Origin: Marivivens donghaensis
GTDB taxonomy: Bacteria > Pseudomonadota > Alphaproteobacteria > Rhodobacterales > Rhodobacteraceae
NCBI RefSeq assembly: GCF_011806565.1
Contig: NZ_JAATOP010000002.1
Coordinates: 62,001-126,000, forward strand
DNA: 64,000 bases
Reading direction: 5' to 3'
The notes beneath the pieces were generated by a model. The model saw only the letters and a program-made list of their open reading frames with translations. It was not told where the DNA came from and ran no database searches. The stretch's first letter is position 1. The number at the start of each line of letters is the position of its first letter. This document shows positions 8,925-18,098 of this stretch, piece by piece. The position numbers were made by a program, and so were the translations under genes.

Positions 8925-9754
8925 CCCAGAACCACAGCGCGCAATTCGTCGTCGACTTCGGGGCGCGTACCGAACCAGCGCTCGAAACCGGGGACGGCTT
9001 GGTGCAGAAGCATCCCGAGCCCATCGACCGTGACGCAGCCCATTTGTTCTGCCTCGTTCAGCAGCTTGGTGCGAAGAGGGTTGTAGACGATATCGGTGAC
9101 CAAGGTGCCTGACCGCAATTGTTTCGTCGGCACTTTGAATTCGTTCGCGCCTTTCATGCCGAGCGACGTGGTGTTGATGACCGTATCGCATTCGCCCATC
9201 GCAGCACCGGCGTGGACCCATTCGACCACGCGGATGCGGGCACCAAATTCATCACGCAGCGCGTCCGAATTGGTGCGGGTACGGTTCGTCAGCAGAATTT
9301 CCGGCGTTCCGGCATCGAGCATCGCTGTCAGAATAGCCCGCGACGCACCACCCGCGCCGAGCACGAGGGCGGGGCCGGTTGTCGGATCCCAGTCGGGAGC
9401 CTTCTGTCGAAGGTTCGCCATGAAACCGTAGCCGTCTGTGTTGTCGGCCTGAATTTTACCGTCAGCACGGAAAATCAGCGTATTCGCCGCGCCGATCAAC
9501 GACGCGCGGTCGGACACCATATCCGCGATCTCCAGAGCGGAGACCTTATGCGGGATGGTGATGTTGCAGCCCACAAAACCCATCTCGGGCATGGTCCGCA
9601 GAACACGTTCCAGATTGTCGGGCTCGACGTGCATCGGAATGTAGTGGCCCTTGATCCCGTAGCGCTTCAGCCAGTGTCCGTGCAGGATCGGCGAGCGGGA
9701 ATGGGAAATCGGGCAGCCGATGACACCGGCTAGCGGAATGCGTTCTTCGCTCAT
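8921..9754 (-). CDS. aroE: Shikimate dehydrogenase
   Basis: AroE reduces 3-dehydroshikimate to shikimate with NADPH in the aromatic amino acid pathway. In 277 residues it shows the substrate site (GCPISHSRSP), the catalytic lysine in NITIPHK, ANTL and NTDGYGF, and the nucleotide-binding GAGGASRA with NRT after the next strand. It overlaps maf upstream and coaE downstream by 4 nt each, so the run is translationally coupled. Confidence 0.97.
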   Translation of the reverse strand: MSEERIPLAGVIGCPISHSRSPILHGHWLKRYGIKGHYIPMHVEPDNLERVLRTMPEMGFVGCNITIPHKVSALEIADMVSDRASLIGAANTLIFRADGKIQADNTDGYGFMANLRQKAPDWDPTTGPALVLGAGGASRAILTAMLDAGTPEILLTNRTRTNSDALRDEFGARIRVVEWVHAGAAMGECDTVINTTSLGMKGANEFKVPTKQLRSGTLVTDIVYNPLRTKLLNEAEQMGCVTVDGLGMLLHQAVPGFERWFGTRPEVDDELRAVVLG

Positions 9755-10350
9755 GCGTCCAGTACTCCCCGCACGATCAGATAGTTCACCAGTTCGACCA
9801 TCGGCAGCCCGAGGATCGTGAAATAGTCGCCTTCGGTTCGGGCCATCAGGCGGATGCCTTCCTCCTCAATCTTATAGGCACCAACCGACCAACGGATGCT
9901 GTCCCAGTTCCGATCGACATAATCGTCGAGGTAAGCGTCGCTGAAATCCCGCATCGTGAGGCGCACCACCCCGACATGACGCCAGAGCGGTTCTGCATCC
10001 TTATAGATGACGGCGGCGGAAAGCAGACGGTGCGTTTTGCCGCGCATCGCTCTGAGCTGCGCACGGGCGTCATCGGGGCTTTCGGGTTTGGACAGAACCT
10101 GACCGTCGAAATCCAGCACCTGATCGCAACCGATCACTAGCTTGCCCGGGTTCTTCTGGGACACCTTGCGGGCCTTTGCCTCTGCCAGCGCATCGGCAAT
10201 GTCGCGCGGGTTCGCCTCCTCCGCCTGAAGAGACATCTTTATCATTTCTTCATCGACCCGTGGCAGAACGGACTCAAACGGAATGTTGGCATTACGCAGG
10301 AGCGTCTTACGGATTTCCGATCCGGAGGCGAGGATGATCTGGTCAGTCAT
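9751..10350 (-). CDS. maf: Maf-family nucleoside triphosphate pyrophosphatase
   Basis: Maf proteins hydrolyse non-canonical or excess nucleoside triphosphates to monophosphates. The 199-residue protein has the family loop ASGSEIRKTLL, the VDEE segment, the catalytic GCDQVLDFDG and the C-terminal EGDYFTILGLPM. It is closer to the YceF-type branch by its SEIR loop than to the DTTP/UTPase (YhdE) branch, but this is a judgement from motifs. The start codon is directly next to a perfect DnaA box at 10351-10359, so its promoter must lie inside the origin region. Confidence 0.93.
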   Translation of the reverse strand: MTDQIILASGSEIRKTLLRNANIPFESVLPRVDEEMIKMSLQAEEANPRDIADALAEAKARKVSQKNPGKLVIGCDQVLDFDGQVLSKPESPDDARAQLRAMRGKTHRLLSAAVIYKDAEPLWRHVGVVRLTMRDFSDAYLDDYVDRNWDSIRWSVGAYKIEEEGIRLMARTEGDYFTILGLPMVELVNYLIVRGVLDA

Positions 10351-10359
10351 TGTGGATAA
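10351..10359 (-). promoter_or_regulatory. DnaA box, perfect match
   Basis: TGTGGATAA, the exact reverse complement of the consensus TTATCCACA, begins one base upstream of the maf start codon. Confidence 0.85.
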
Positions 10360-10440
10360 TTTCGGGGGTAACCCTGTGATTTCGAAGCGATAACTCGTGG
10401 ACGTCTTAGGCGTTGACAGCTTTCCACGCAAACACCCTCT

Positions 10441-10626
10441 GAGTCGACCACGATTCCATCACAGGTTTCACAGATGGGGATGGGATAAAGCGGCCCTGTG
10501 GGTATGTGGATGGGAATCGACAAAAGACTCCACAGCCAAAAAGAGTCAACGCGACTCACCGAGTCAAGTCTGCCTTAAAAATAAGGGCCTTGGCGATTCC
10601 CACAAGAATCTGCATGACTGTGAGTC
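10441..10626. promoter_or_regulatory. Cluster of ten GANTC methylation sites
   Basis: GANTC occurs at 10441, 10452, 10514, 10526, 10543, 10553, 10561, 10595, 10606 and 10622 (first bases). GANTC is the target of the cell-cycle methyltransferase CcrM in alphaproteobacteria. Random sequence would give less than one site in this length. Six of the ten are the GAGTC/GACTC form. Confidence 0.85.
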
Positions 10627-10672
10627 ATTGTGGAAATGTAGATAAGTTGGTGGAGAAGTCCCAATAAGCCAG

Positions 10673-10681
10673 TTATCCACA
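10673..10681 (+). promoter_or_regulatory. DnaA box, perfect match
   Basis: TTATCCACA, identical to the consensus, lies directly before the AT-rich tract that ends the origin region. Confidence 0.85.
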
Positions 10682-10748
10682 CTACCAACAAACAACTACA
10701 ATCTTTCTTTCTTTATTTATTATTTAAGAGGGAAAGCGCGAGGACCGT

Positions 10749-11225
10749 ATGCTCGACACTTTTTACGACTTTCTTGGCTGGGCTTATCCTTGGACCAAGT
10801 CGATCCATATCATGGCAGTAATTTCGTGGATGGCAGGGATATTCTATCTCCCGCGTCTCTTCGTATACCACGTCGAAGGGCCGAGAAGGGAAGGCGTCCC
10901 CGAGGGCAGCGATATGGACATCCTGTTTCAGAAGCAGGAACGTTTGCTCCTCAAAGCGATTATGAACCCCGCTATGATCGCGACGTGGATCTTCGGTCTC
11001 CTGATGGTCCTGACGCCCGGAGTCGTCGACTGGAGCTTCATATGGCCGTGGACGAAAGCTATCGCGGTCATTGGCATGACCTGGTTTCACATGTGGCTGG
11101 GAAAGCGCCGTAAGGACTTCATGAAGGGCGAGAACACCCTGACCGGTCGAAACTACCGGATGATGAACGAGGTGCCGACGCTTCTCATGATCGTGATCGT
11201 CATCTCGGTGGTCGTTAAATTCTGA
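10749..11225 (+). CDS. hemJ: Protoporphyrinogen IX oxidase, HemJ type
   Basis: HemJ converts protoporphyrinogen IX to protoporphyrin IX in most bacteria lacking HemG/HemY. The 158-residue protein has four membrane helices (about 15-35, 75-95, 103-115 and 138-157), His20 in the KSIHIMAVISWMAG segment as the expected haem ligand, and FYLPRLFVYH typical of the family. GAGGA lies upstream of the ATG. It is the first gene right of the origin; hemH and hemW are elsewhere in the window, but hemE, which flanks the Caulobacter origin, is absent here. Confidence 0.93.
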   Translation: MLDTFYDFLGWAYPWTKSIHIMAVISWMAGIFYLPRLFVYHVEGPRREGVPEGSDMDILFQKQERLLLKAIMNPAMIATWIFGLLMVLTPGVVDWSFIWPWTKAIAVIGMTWFHMWLGKRRKDFMKGENTLTGRNYRMMNEVPTLLMIVIVISVVVKF

Positions 11226-11227
11226 AT

Positions 11228-11257
11228 TTGACTCGCGCCGCAGGGCAGGGCTAATAG
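11228..11257 (+). promoter_or_regulatory. Likely rho promoter
   Basis: TTGACT, an 18-nt spacer and TAATAG begin 3 nt after the hemJ stop and give a leader of about 75 nt before the rho start. The leader contains the hairpin-forming CCTCCCC/CGGGGAAGG at about 11261-11280. Confidence 0.55.
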
Positions 11258-11339
11258 GGGTGCCTCCCCGTCCGGGGAAGGAATCTGTCTGAATATTGCT
11301 GAAACGAACGCGGGCTGGATGGCCCGAAAAGGGTATGCC

Positions 11340-12611
11340 ATGTCGCAAGACCGTTTGAACCTTGCCGATCTCAAAGCCAAGAGCCCGAAAGACCTGCTTT
11401 CGATGGCTGAAGAGCTGGAGATCGAAAACGCCTCGACCATGCGCAAGGGCGACATGATGTTTGCCATTCTGCGCGAACTTGCCGACGACGATTGGGTCAT
11501 CGGCGGTGACGGTGTGCTCGAGGTGCTTCAGGACGGTTTCGGCTTCCTGCGTTCGCCCGAAGCGAACTACCTGCCCGGTCCGGATGACATCTACGTCTCC
11601 CCCGACATGATCCGTCAGCACTCGCTGCGCACCGGTGACACCGTAGAGGGCGTCATCAAGGAGCCGAACGACAACGAGCGTTACTTCGCCCTGACCAGCG
11701 TCGAGAAGATCAACTTCGAAGATCCGGAGCGCGCACGTCACAAGATCGCGTTCGATAACCTGACGCCGCTCTATCCCGACCAGCGCCTGAACATGGAAAT
11801 CGAGGACCCGACAATCAAGGACCGTTCGGCCCGTATCATCGACCTCGTAGCACCAATCGGCAAGGGCCAGCGTTCGCTGATCGTGGCGCCGCCGCGTACG
11901 GGTAAGACGGTTCTGCTCCAGAACATCGCGCACTCGATCGAAAAGAACCATCCGGAGTGCTATCTGATCGTTCTGCTGATCGACGAACGCCCCGAAGAAG
12001 TTACCGACATGCAGCGCTCGGTGCGCGGCGAAGTCGTGTCGTCGACCTTCGACGAACCGGCGACACGTCACGTCCAAGTATCTGAAATGGTTATTGAAAA
12101 AGCGAAACGACTGGTCGAGCACAAGCGCGACGTCGTCATCCTGCTTGACTCGATCACCCGTCTTGGCCGCGCCTACAACACGACCGTCCCGTCCTCGGGT
12201 AAGGTTCTGACCGGTGGTGTGGACGCCAACGCGCTGCAACGTCCGAAGCGCTTCTTCGGTGCTGCTCGTAACATCGAAGAGGGTGGCTCACTGACCATTA
12301 TCGCCACCGCGCTGATCGACACCGGTTCGCGCATGGACGAAGTCATCTTCGAAGAATTCAAAGGTACGGGTAACTCGGAAATCGTGCTCGACCGTAAGGT
12401 TGCCGACAAGCGCGTCTTCCCGGCTATCGACATTCTCAAGTCGGGCACCCGTAAAGAAGACCTGCTGGTCTCGCCAAAGGACCTTCAGAAGACCTACGTG
12501 CTTCGCCGCATCCTCAACCCGATGGGTACCACCGATGCGATCGAATTCCTCATGGGCAAGCTGAAGCAGACCAAGACCAACGGCGAATTCTTCGACTCAA
12601 TGAACACCTGA
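11340..12611 (+). CDS. rho: Transcription termination factor Rho
   Basis: Rho is the hexameric RNA-dependent helicase that ends many transcripts. The 423-residue protein has the N-terminal helical domain ([19 protein letters not shown]), the cold-shock-like RNA-binding domain with GFGFLRS, Walker A PPRTGKT near residue 184, the Q-loop region, and the R-loop/arginine finger segment ([11 protein letters not shown]). The start at 11340 is chosen over an in-frame ATG at 11319 because AAAAGGG lies 6 nt before it and the family begins at this point. Confidence 0.97.
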   Translation: MSQDRLNLADLKAKSPKDLLSMAEELEIENASTMRKGDMMFAILRELADDDWVIGGDGVLEVLQDGFGFLRSPEANYLPGPDDIYVSPDMIRQHSLRTGDTVEGVIKEPNDNERYFALTSVEKINFEDPERARHKIAFDNLTPLYPDQRLNMEIEDPTIKDRSARIIDLVAPIGKGQRSLIVAPPRTGKTVLLQNIAHSIEKNHPECYLIVLLIDERPEEVTDMQRSVRGEVVSSTFDEPATRHVQVSEMVIEKAKRLVEHKRDVVILLDSITRLGRAYNTTVPSSGKVLTGGVDANALQRPKRFFGAARNIEEGGSLTIIATALIDTGSRMDEVIFEEFKGTGNSEIVLDRKVADKRVFPAIDILKSGTRKEDLLVSPKDLQKTYVLRRILNPMGTTDAIEFLMGKLKQTKTNGEFFDSMNT

Positions 12612-12627
12612 TCCGCGGAGGGCGGAC

Positions 12628-13908
12628 ATGGATACCATTTACGCCCTGGCCACCGCGTCAGGCAAAGCCGGCGTTGCGGTTGTTCGCGTCTCGGGCCCGT
12701 TGGCATTTGAGGCAGGACGCCGCATGTCCGGCGATCTGCCCAAAAGCCGCGGCGTCCGCCGGATCGTAGACGGGCAGGGCGATCTGATCGACGAAGCACT
12801 GGTGCTGGTGTTCGAACCGGGCAAGAGCTTTACCGGTGAGGCTGTTGTCGAGTTTCAACTGCACGGATCGCCCGCGATTGTAGCGACTGTTCTGCGCGAG
12901 CTGTCGGAGATTGACGGCCTACGCCATGCTGAGGCGGGCGAGTTTACCCGCCGCGCGTTGGAGAATGGGAAACTTGACCTTGCACAAGTCGAGGGGCTCG
13001 CTGACCTCATCGAGGCTGAGACAGAAGCGCAGCGAAAACAAGCACTTCGTGTATTTCAGGGCGCTCTGGGAACCAAGGTTGAAAGCTGGCGTGAGCGGTT
13101 AGTGCGTGCTGCCGCTTTGGTCGAAGCCACCATTGATTTTGTGGATGAAGACGTGCCCGTCGACGTAATGCCCGAAGTTCGGGAATTATTGACGTCCGTT
13201 CGTGATGAGATGCAGGTCGAAGCTGATGGTGTTCGCGTGGCCGAGCGTATCCGTGATGGGTTCGAAGTTGCCATCGTCGGTGCGCCGAACGTCGGTAAAT
13301 CCACTCTGCTCAATCGCCTCGCTGGTCGTCAGGCTGCGATTACGTCGGACATCGCAGGCACCACCCGGGATGTGATCGAAGTTCGGATGGACCTCGGTGG
13401 CCTTCCCGTCACTATCCTCGATACAGCTGGTCTGCGAGAAACCGATGATGTGGTTGAAAGCCTTGGTATCGGGATTGCCAAGCAGCGTGCCGCGGCGGCA
13501 GATATGGTCGTCTACATGGTCGTTGATCCATCTGAGGTCGAACATGACTTCGGAAGCGACAGCTTGATTGTGATTGCGAAGGATGACGATCAATTGGCCG
13601 ATGGCGTCGGCATTTCGGGTAAGACCGGCGCAGGCGTTGATCGCTTGGTAAGTGTGATCGAAGAACGCCTACGTTCCAAGACGGCTCGGATCGGCGTTGC
13701 CATGCGCGAACGCCACCGGATCGCGCTTCTTAAAGGCTGCGACGCGTTAGACCTCGCGATGGGTTTAGTGGACACGCAGACCGGGTTGGCCGATCTTATC
13801 GCGGAAGAGATTCGTACAGCGGCTAGGGCCACCGAATCGCTCGTCGGACGTGTTGATGTCGAGGATTTGCTGGATGTGATCTTCTCCAGCTTCTGCATCG
13901 GCAAATAG
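12628..13908 (+). CDS. mnmE: tRNA U34 modification GTPase MnmE
   Basis: MnmE and MnmG together install the carboxymethylaminomethyl group on wobble uridine 34. The 426 residues comprise the N-terminal folate-binding domain ([18 protein letters not shown]), a helical domain, and an inserted G domain with G1 GAPNVGKST (about 217-225), G2/G3 ([14 protein letters not shown]) and a rather diverged G4 (VIAKDD). The C-terminal FCIGK with the conserved cysteine is intact. The mnmG frame follows directly, and a parS site begins 3 nt after its stop codon. Confidence 0.97.
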   Translation: MDTIYALATASGKAGVAVVRVSGPLAFEAGRRMSGDLPKSRGVRRIVDGQGDLIDEALVLVFEPGKSFTGEAVVEFQLHGSPAIVATVLRELSEIDGLRHAEAGEFTRRALENGKLDLAQVEGLADLIEAETEAQRKQALRVFQGALGTKVESWRERLVRAAALVEATIDFVDEDVPVDVMPEVRELLTSVRDEMQVEADGVRVAERIRDGFEVAIVGAPNVGKSTLLNRLAGRQAAITSDIAGTTRDVIEVRMDLGGLPVTILDTAGLRETDDVVESLGIGIAKQRAAAADMVVYMVVDPSEVEHDFGSDSLIVIAKDDDQLADGVGISGKTGAGVDRLVSVIEERLRSKTARIGVAMRERHRIALLKGCDALDLAMGLVDTQTGLADLIAEEIRTAARATESLVGRVDVEDLLDVIFSSFCIGK

Positions 13909-13911
13909 GAG

Positions 13912-13927
13912 TGTTTCACGTGAAACA
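13912..13927. promoter_or_regulatory. parS site 1, perfect palindrome
   Basis: The 16-bp palindrome TGTTTCACGTGAAACA is exactly the widely conserved ParB-binding site. It sits at the mnmE-mnmG junction and includes the probable GTG start codon of mnmG (13920-13922). Confidence 0.95.
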
Positions 13928-15782
13928 AATGGACTTTGATGTTGTCGTCATTGGCGGTGGCCATGCAGGTACGGAAGCGGCCCATGCCTCTGCTCGTATG
14001 GGTGCAAACACCGCACTGGTTTCACTGACTTTCGATTCGCTCGGCGTAATGTCATGCAATCCGGCAATCGGCGGCCTTGGTAAAGGCCATTTGGTGCGCG
14101 AAGTTGATGCTCTTGATGGCGTCATGGGACGCGCTGCTGATGCTGCGGGCATTCAGTTCCGATTGCTAAACCGCAAAAAGGGCCCTGCGGTGCAGGGGCC
14201 TCGTGCTCAGGCTGACCGAGCGCTTTACAAACAAGCTATCCAAAAATTAACGGTCGATCAGCCTAATCTCACCGTCATTGAGGGCGAGGTTACGGACCTC
14301 CTCATGTCGGGTGATCGCGTTTCGGGCGTCGAGCTCGCTGACGGGTCGCAGATCAACTGCGGCAATGTTGTTCTGACGACCGGCACTTTTTTGCGTGGCG
14401 TCATTCATATTGGCGACGTGTCCAAGCCGGGTGGCCGGATGGGCGATAAGCCTTCAGTAAAGCTGGCCGAGCGCCTCGATAGCTTTTCATTGCCGCTCGG
14501 CCGTCTGAAGACGGGTACACCGCCGCGCCTCGACGGTAGGACAATCAAGTGGGACCTCTTGGGCAGTCAACCTGGTGACGACGAGCCGGTCCTGTTCTCG
14601 TTCATGTCCAAGGCGGTCATGGCGCCTCAAATCGCCTGCGGTATTACACATACGAATGAGCGTACGCACGACATCATCCGCGAAAATCTATCGCGATCAG
14701 CGATGTATGGCGGACATATCGACGGGGTGGGGCCGCGATATTGCCCCTCAATCGAAGACAAGGTGGTACGCTTTGCTGACAAAACGTCCCACCAAGTGTT
14801 CCTTGAGCCCGAGGGCGTCAATGATCCCACCGTGTATCCCAACGGCATTTCGACCTCGCTTCCTGTTGAGGTTCAGGAAGATTACGTCCGCTCGATCTAT
14901 GGACTTGAGGATGTGAAGATTCTCCAGCCGGGATACGCGATTGAGTATGATTACGTTGATCCTCGCTCACTCAAACCGACGTTGGAACTGCGAGACGTGC
15001 AGGGCCTGTATCTCGCTGGCCAGATCAACGGTACGACTGGCTATGAGGAGGCAGCTGCCCAAGGTCTGGTGGCTGGCTTGAACGCCGCTAGGGGCGATGC
15101 GGACTCGATTACTTTCTCGCGCACGAGCAGCTATATCGGAGTGATGATTGACGACCTTATTACGCGTGGCGTGTCGGAACCGTACCGTATGTTCACATCG
15201 CGCGCCGAGTTCCGCCTGTCTCTTCGCGCTGATAACGCCGATCAGCGGCTGACTGAGTTTGGGCGTAATGCTGGATGCGTTGGTGATGAGCGCTGGTCTG
15301 CGTTCTCAAGAAAGATGGATGATATTCGCGAGGCCAAGGCTGAGCTTCAGCAGGTCAGCTTGACTGCGTCCCAAATTGCGAATTCCGGAGTCAATCTCAG
15401 CCCGAGCGGGCAAACACGGTCTGCTCTTGACGCACTTACTTTGGCCGAGTTTGAAGATGAACAGCTTGTCGGACTGGTGCCGAGCGCTGCCGCGTTCGAA
15501 AAGCCAATTCGCGAGCAGATCAAACGCGATGCTTTGTATGCGCATTATATTTCTCGTCAGGAAAAAGATATCGAGAGCCTTCAGCGAGATGAGCAGCTCG
15601 TTATTCCAAGCATGTTTAGCTATGCAGGCATCTCTGGGCTTTCGAACGAACTGCGTTTGAAGCTGGAAAAGGCGAGGCCCTCTACGATCGGGCAGGCTGG
15701 ACGTATCGAGGGAATGACACCAGCCGCTCTGGTTTTGCTAATTTCCCAAATTCGCAAGCAGTCGAAAGCAAAGTCGGCATGA
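13920..15782 (+). CDS. mnmG: tRNA U34 modification enzyme MnmG
   Basis: MnmG (GidA) is the FAD- and NADH-dependent partner of MnmE. The 620-residue protein opens with the dinucleotide-binding [19 protein letters not shown] block, includes GPRAQADR, the DYVDPRSL region and the signature [16 protein letters not shown] near the end of the FAD domain, then the helical C-terminal domain that binds tRNA and MnmE. Three in-frame starts exist: GTG 13911, GTG 13920 and ATG 13929. GTG 13920 is preferred because AGGAG at 13907-13911 is 8 nt upstream. Codon use here is visibly more AT-tolerant than in most of the window. Confidence 0.96.
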   Translation: MKQMDFDVVVIGGGHAGTEAAHASARMGANTALVSLTFDSLGVMSCNPAIGGLGKGHLVREVDALDGVMGRAADAAGIQFRLLNRKKGPAVQGPRAQADRALYKQAIQKLTVDQPNLTVIEGEVTDLLMSGDRVSGVELADGSQINCGNVVLTTGTFLRGVIHIGDVSKPGGRMGDKPSVKLAERLDSFSLPLGRLKTGTPPRLDGRTIKWDLLGSQPGDDEPVLFSFMSKAVMAPQIACGITHTNERTHDIIRENLSRSAMYGGHIDGVGPRYCPSIEDKVVRFADKTSHQVFLEPEGVNDPTVYPNGISTSLPVEVQEDYVRSIYGLEDVKILQPGYAIEYDYVDPRSLKPTLELRDVQGLYLAGQINGTTGYEEAAAQGLVAGLNAARGDADSITFSRTSSYIGVMIDDLITRGVSEPYRMFTSRAEFRLSLRADNADQRLTEFGRNAGCVGDERWSAFSRKMDDIREAKAELQQVSLTASQIANSGVNLSPSGQTRSALDALTLAEFEDEQLVGLVPSAAAFEKPIREQIKRDALYAHYISRQEKDIESLQRDEQLVIPSMFSYAGISGLSNELRLKLEKARPSTIGQAGRIEGMTPAALVLLISQIRKQSKAKSA

Positions 15783-16384
15783 TCGCTGGGCTTGATGTTT
15801 CACGTGAAACAGAGGAGCGCCTTAGGGCGTTCTCTGATCTTGTTCTTAAGTGGACCACAAAGATCAACTTGATCGCGAAGGGCACTCAAGATGATATCTG
15901 GGATCGACATATCATTGATTCCGCCCAGGTCTGGCTAAATGCGCCTACCGGCTTCGCCACTTGGGTCGATATCGGATCTGGCGGAGGCTTTCCGGCCATC
16001 GTTCTTGCTACAATCGCCAAAGAACGGATGCCGGACGCTCAGTTTACCCTCATCGAGAGCGATCAACGTAAAGCGACATTCCTTCGCACCGCGATCCGAG
16101 AATTGGACCTGAACGCCAAGGTTATCGCCAAGCGGATCGAGGAGGCCGACGCGCAGAATGCGGATGTCGTTAGTGCCCGCGCACTCGCTTCCCTTGATCT
16201 GCTGCTGGGATTTGCTGATCGGCACCTGAGAGAGGGCGGTGTTGCGCTTTTCCAGAAGGGGAAGGGTGTCAACGACGAAATTGATGCCGCAAAGCAGAAT
16301 TGGTCCTTTGCCTACGAACTCCACGACAGTATCACCGACGCTGAGGCCAAATTGGTAGCAGTAAGGGAAATCGCCCGTGTCTGA
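15779..16384 (+). CDS. rsmG: 16S rRNA G527 methyltransferase RsmG
   Basis: RsmG (GidB) methylates N7 of G527 in 16S rRNA; its loss gives low-level streptomycin resistance in other bacteria. The 201 residues contain the conserved N-terminal VSRET segment, [10 protein letters not shown], the SAM-binding DIGSGGGFP and the [12 protein letters not shown] region. The start overlaps the mnmG stop by 4 nt (ATGA). The bases coding for VSRET are part of a perfect parS palindrome, so this protein motif and the DNA site share the same sequence. Confidence 0.96.
   Translation: MIAGLDVSRETEERLRAFSDLVLKWTTKINLIAKGTQDDIWDRHIIDSAQVWLNAPTGFATWVDIGSGGGFPAIVLATIAKERMPDAQFTLIESDQRKATFLRTAIRELDLNAKVIAKRIEEADAQNADVVSARALASLDLLLGFADRHLREGGVALFQKGKGVNDEIDAAKQNWSFAYELHDSITDAEAKLVAVREIARV
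15796..15811. promoter_or_regulatory. parS site 2, perfect palindrome inside rsmG
   Basis: TGTTTCACGTGAAACA, identical to site 1, lies in the coding sequence of rsmG starting 15 nt after its first codon begins plus two bases, and 1.9 kb from site 1. Confidence 0.95.
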
Positions 16385-17174
16385 CCTGAGCAGAACGACA
16401 GCTCCGAAAATTATCGCAATCGCAAATCAGAAGGGCGGAGTTGGCAAGACAACGACGTCGATTAACCTTGCGGCCGGCTTGGCGGAGCTGGGTTGTCGTG
16501 TGCTACTGGTCGATCTCGACCCCCAAGGCAACGCATCGACTGGGATCGGTATTGAGCCTGATCAGCGAGAAGTGACGACCTACGACATCCTTGCTGGCGA
16601 AGCGAACCTTTACGACGCGGTTCAGGAGACCGGTATCTCCAATCTGATGGCGATCCCTGCAAATACAGACCTGAGTTCGGCCGATATCGAACTGATTTCC
16701 AATGAAAAGCGTAGTTTTCTCCTCTACGACGCGCTTCGTCAGCCCTCGGTCGACGCATTTGCTCTCGACTACATCATTATCGACTGTCCGCCTTCGTTGA
16801 ACCTGTTGACGATCAACGCGATGGTTGCCGCAGACTCGGTGATCGTGCCCCTACAGAGCGAATTCTACGCGCTTGAGGGTCTATCCCAACTGATGTTGAC
16901 CATTCGTGAAGTCCGCCAGACAGCCAATCCTGATCTTCGGATCGAAGGTGTCGTCCTGACGATGTTTGATCGCCGCAATAATTTGTCAACGCAGGTTGAA
17001 CAGGATGCCCGTGAGAACCTCAAGGATCTCGTGTTTAAAACGATGATCCCGAGAAATGTGCGTCTGAGCGAAGCTCCATCTTACGCGATGTCGATTATGG
17101 AGTATGATCCCAATTCGCGAGGTGCGAACGCGTACCGTGAATTGGCGGCCGAACTCATTCAGCGCCAAGCTTAA
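16377..17174 (+). CDS. parA: Chromosome partitioning ATPase ParA
   Basis: ParA is the nucleoid-bound ATPase that moves ParB-parS complexes after replication. The 265-residue protein has the deviant Walker A KGGVGKTTT, the A' motif (LLVDLDPQGNAS), and IIIDCPPSLNLLT as Walker B. There is no N-terminal helix-turn-helix extension, as expected for a chromosomal (type Ib-like, Soj) ParA. It starts at GTG 16377 with AAGGGA upstream and overlaps rsmG by 8 nt. Confidence 0.97.
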   Translation: MSDLSRTTAPKIIAIANQKGGVGKTTTSINLAAGLAELGCRVLLVDLDPQGNASTGIGIEPDQREVTTYDILAGEANLYDAVQETGISNLMAIPANTDLSSADIELISNEKRSFLLYDALRQPSVDAFALDYIIIDCPPSLNLLTINAMVAADSVIVPLQSEFYALEGLSQLMLTIREVRQTANPDLRIEGVVLTMFDRRNNLSTQVEQDARENLKDLVFKTMIPRNVRLSEAPSYAMSIMEYDPNSRGANAYRELAAELIQRQA

Positions 17175-17189
17175 GAGCAGGAGGCCGAT

Positions 17190-18098
17190 ATGGCAGACAA
17201 ACCGAACCGTAATCGTGGGTTGGGCCGTGGCCTCTCGGCTTTGATGGCTGATGTGAATGCGCCGGTCGAGCGCGCGCCTGCAGCGGCTGACAGCGCACCG
17301 CGCCGCCCAGACATGATGGTCGCAATTGAACGTGTCGAGCCTAATCCTGACCAGCCGCGCCGTTCGTTCGCTGACGAAGCGCTTCAGGAACTTGCATCGT
17401 CGGTAAAAGAAAAGGGTGTCATCCAGCCGCTTATTGTTCGGACGTCGCCACGTGATGCATCAAAGTTCGAGATTGTTGCCGGTGAACGTCGCTGGCGTGC
17501 ATCGCAGATCGCGCAATTGCATGAGTTGCCAGTTATTGTTCGCGAGTTCTCTGACACAGAAGTCCTCGAAGTCGCGATCATTGAGAACATCCAGCGTGCT
17601 GATCTCAACGCGATTGATGAAGCGGCGGGCTATAAGCAGCTGATGGACCGCTTCGGCCATACGCAGGAACAGCTCAGCCAAGCGCTGGGTAAAAGCCGTT
17701 CGCACATTGCGAACTTGCTTCGTCTGCTCAATCTTCCGCGTGACGTTCAGACTTACGTGATCGAAGGCCAACTATCCGCGGGCCACGCGCGTACTTTGGT
17801 TGGCAATGAGCAGGCGGCGGAAATCGCGCAGAAAATCATTCAGCAGGGACTTTCGGTGCGCGATGCAGAAAAGCTGACCAAAGCTGATCCGGCGAAGCAG
17901 AAGGCGACCCAAAACAACCGCGTTCGTGCAGCTGCAAAAGACCCTGATACGGCTCAAATCGAGCAGGAATTATCGTCCCAGATTGGGATGAAGGTGTCTA
18001 TCGATCACGATGCCAATGGTGAGGGCGGCCGCATCAGCATCCGCTACGAGTCGCTTGACCAGTTGGATGACGTGATGCGGATCCTGTCGTCGTCTTAA
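17190..18098 (+). CDS. parB: Chromosome partitioning protein ParB
   Basis: ParB binds parS and spreads as a CTP-dependent clamp, loading SMC and guiding segregation. In 302 residues: an N-terminal RGLGRGLSALM segment that contacts ParA, the CTP-binding ParB/Srx domain with GERRWRA and ENIQRADLN, a helix-turn-helix (LSQALGKSRSHIANLLRLL), and a C-terminal dimerisation domain. AGGAGG precedes the ATG, 15 nt after parA. Its two perfect target sites lie 1.4 and 3.3 kb upstream. It converges with hemW, overlapping by 4 nt. Confidence 0.97.
   Translation: MADKPNRNRGLGRGLSALMADVNAPVERAPAAADSAPRRPDMMVAIERVEPNPDQPRRSFADEALQELASSVKEKGVIQPLIVRTSPRDASKFEIVAGERRWRASQIAQLHELPVIVREFSDTEVLEVAIIENIQRADLNAIDEAAGYKQLMDRFGHTQEQLSQALGKSRSHIANLLRLLNLPRDVQTYVIEGQLSAGHARTLVGNEQAAEIAQKIIQQGLSVRDAEKLTKADPAKQKATQNNRVRAAAKDPDTAQIEQELSSQIGMKVSIDHDANGEGGRISIRYESLDQLDDVMRILSSS

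Larger units (their letters stand above)
10351..10748. other. Chromosome replication origin (oriC)
   Basis: This 398-bp gap is the longest non-coding stretch of the window. Seen directly: two perfect 9-mer DnaA boxes facing each other at its ends, weaker matches at 10505-10513 and 10629-10637, an AT-rich tract at about 10688-10728 that could be the unwinding element, and ten GANTC sites. Genes to the left (maf, aroE, coaE, dnaQ) and right (hemJ, rho, mnmE, mnmG, parAB) all point away. Known alphaproteobacterial origins lie in this same gene neighbourhood, and perfect parS sites are 3.6 kb away. Confidence 0.88.

Noticed and set aside
11083-11096. parS-like GGTTTCACATGTGG inside hemJ
   Set aside because: Only the left half fits; the right half differs at several bases. 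A similar half site at 2152 in hslU is also rejected.
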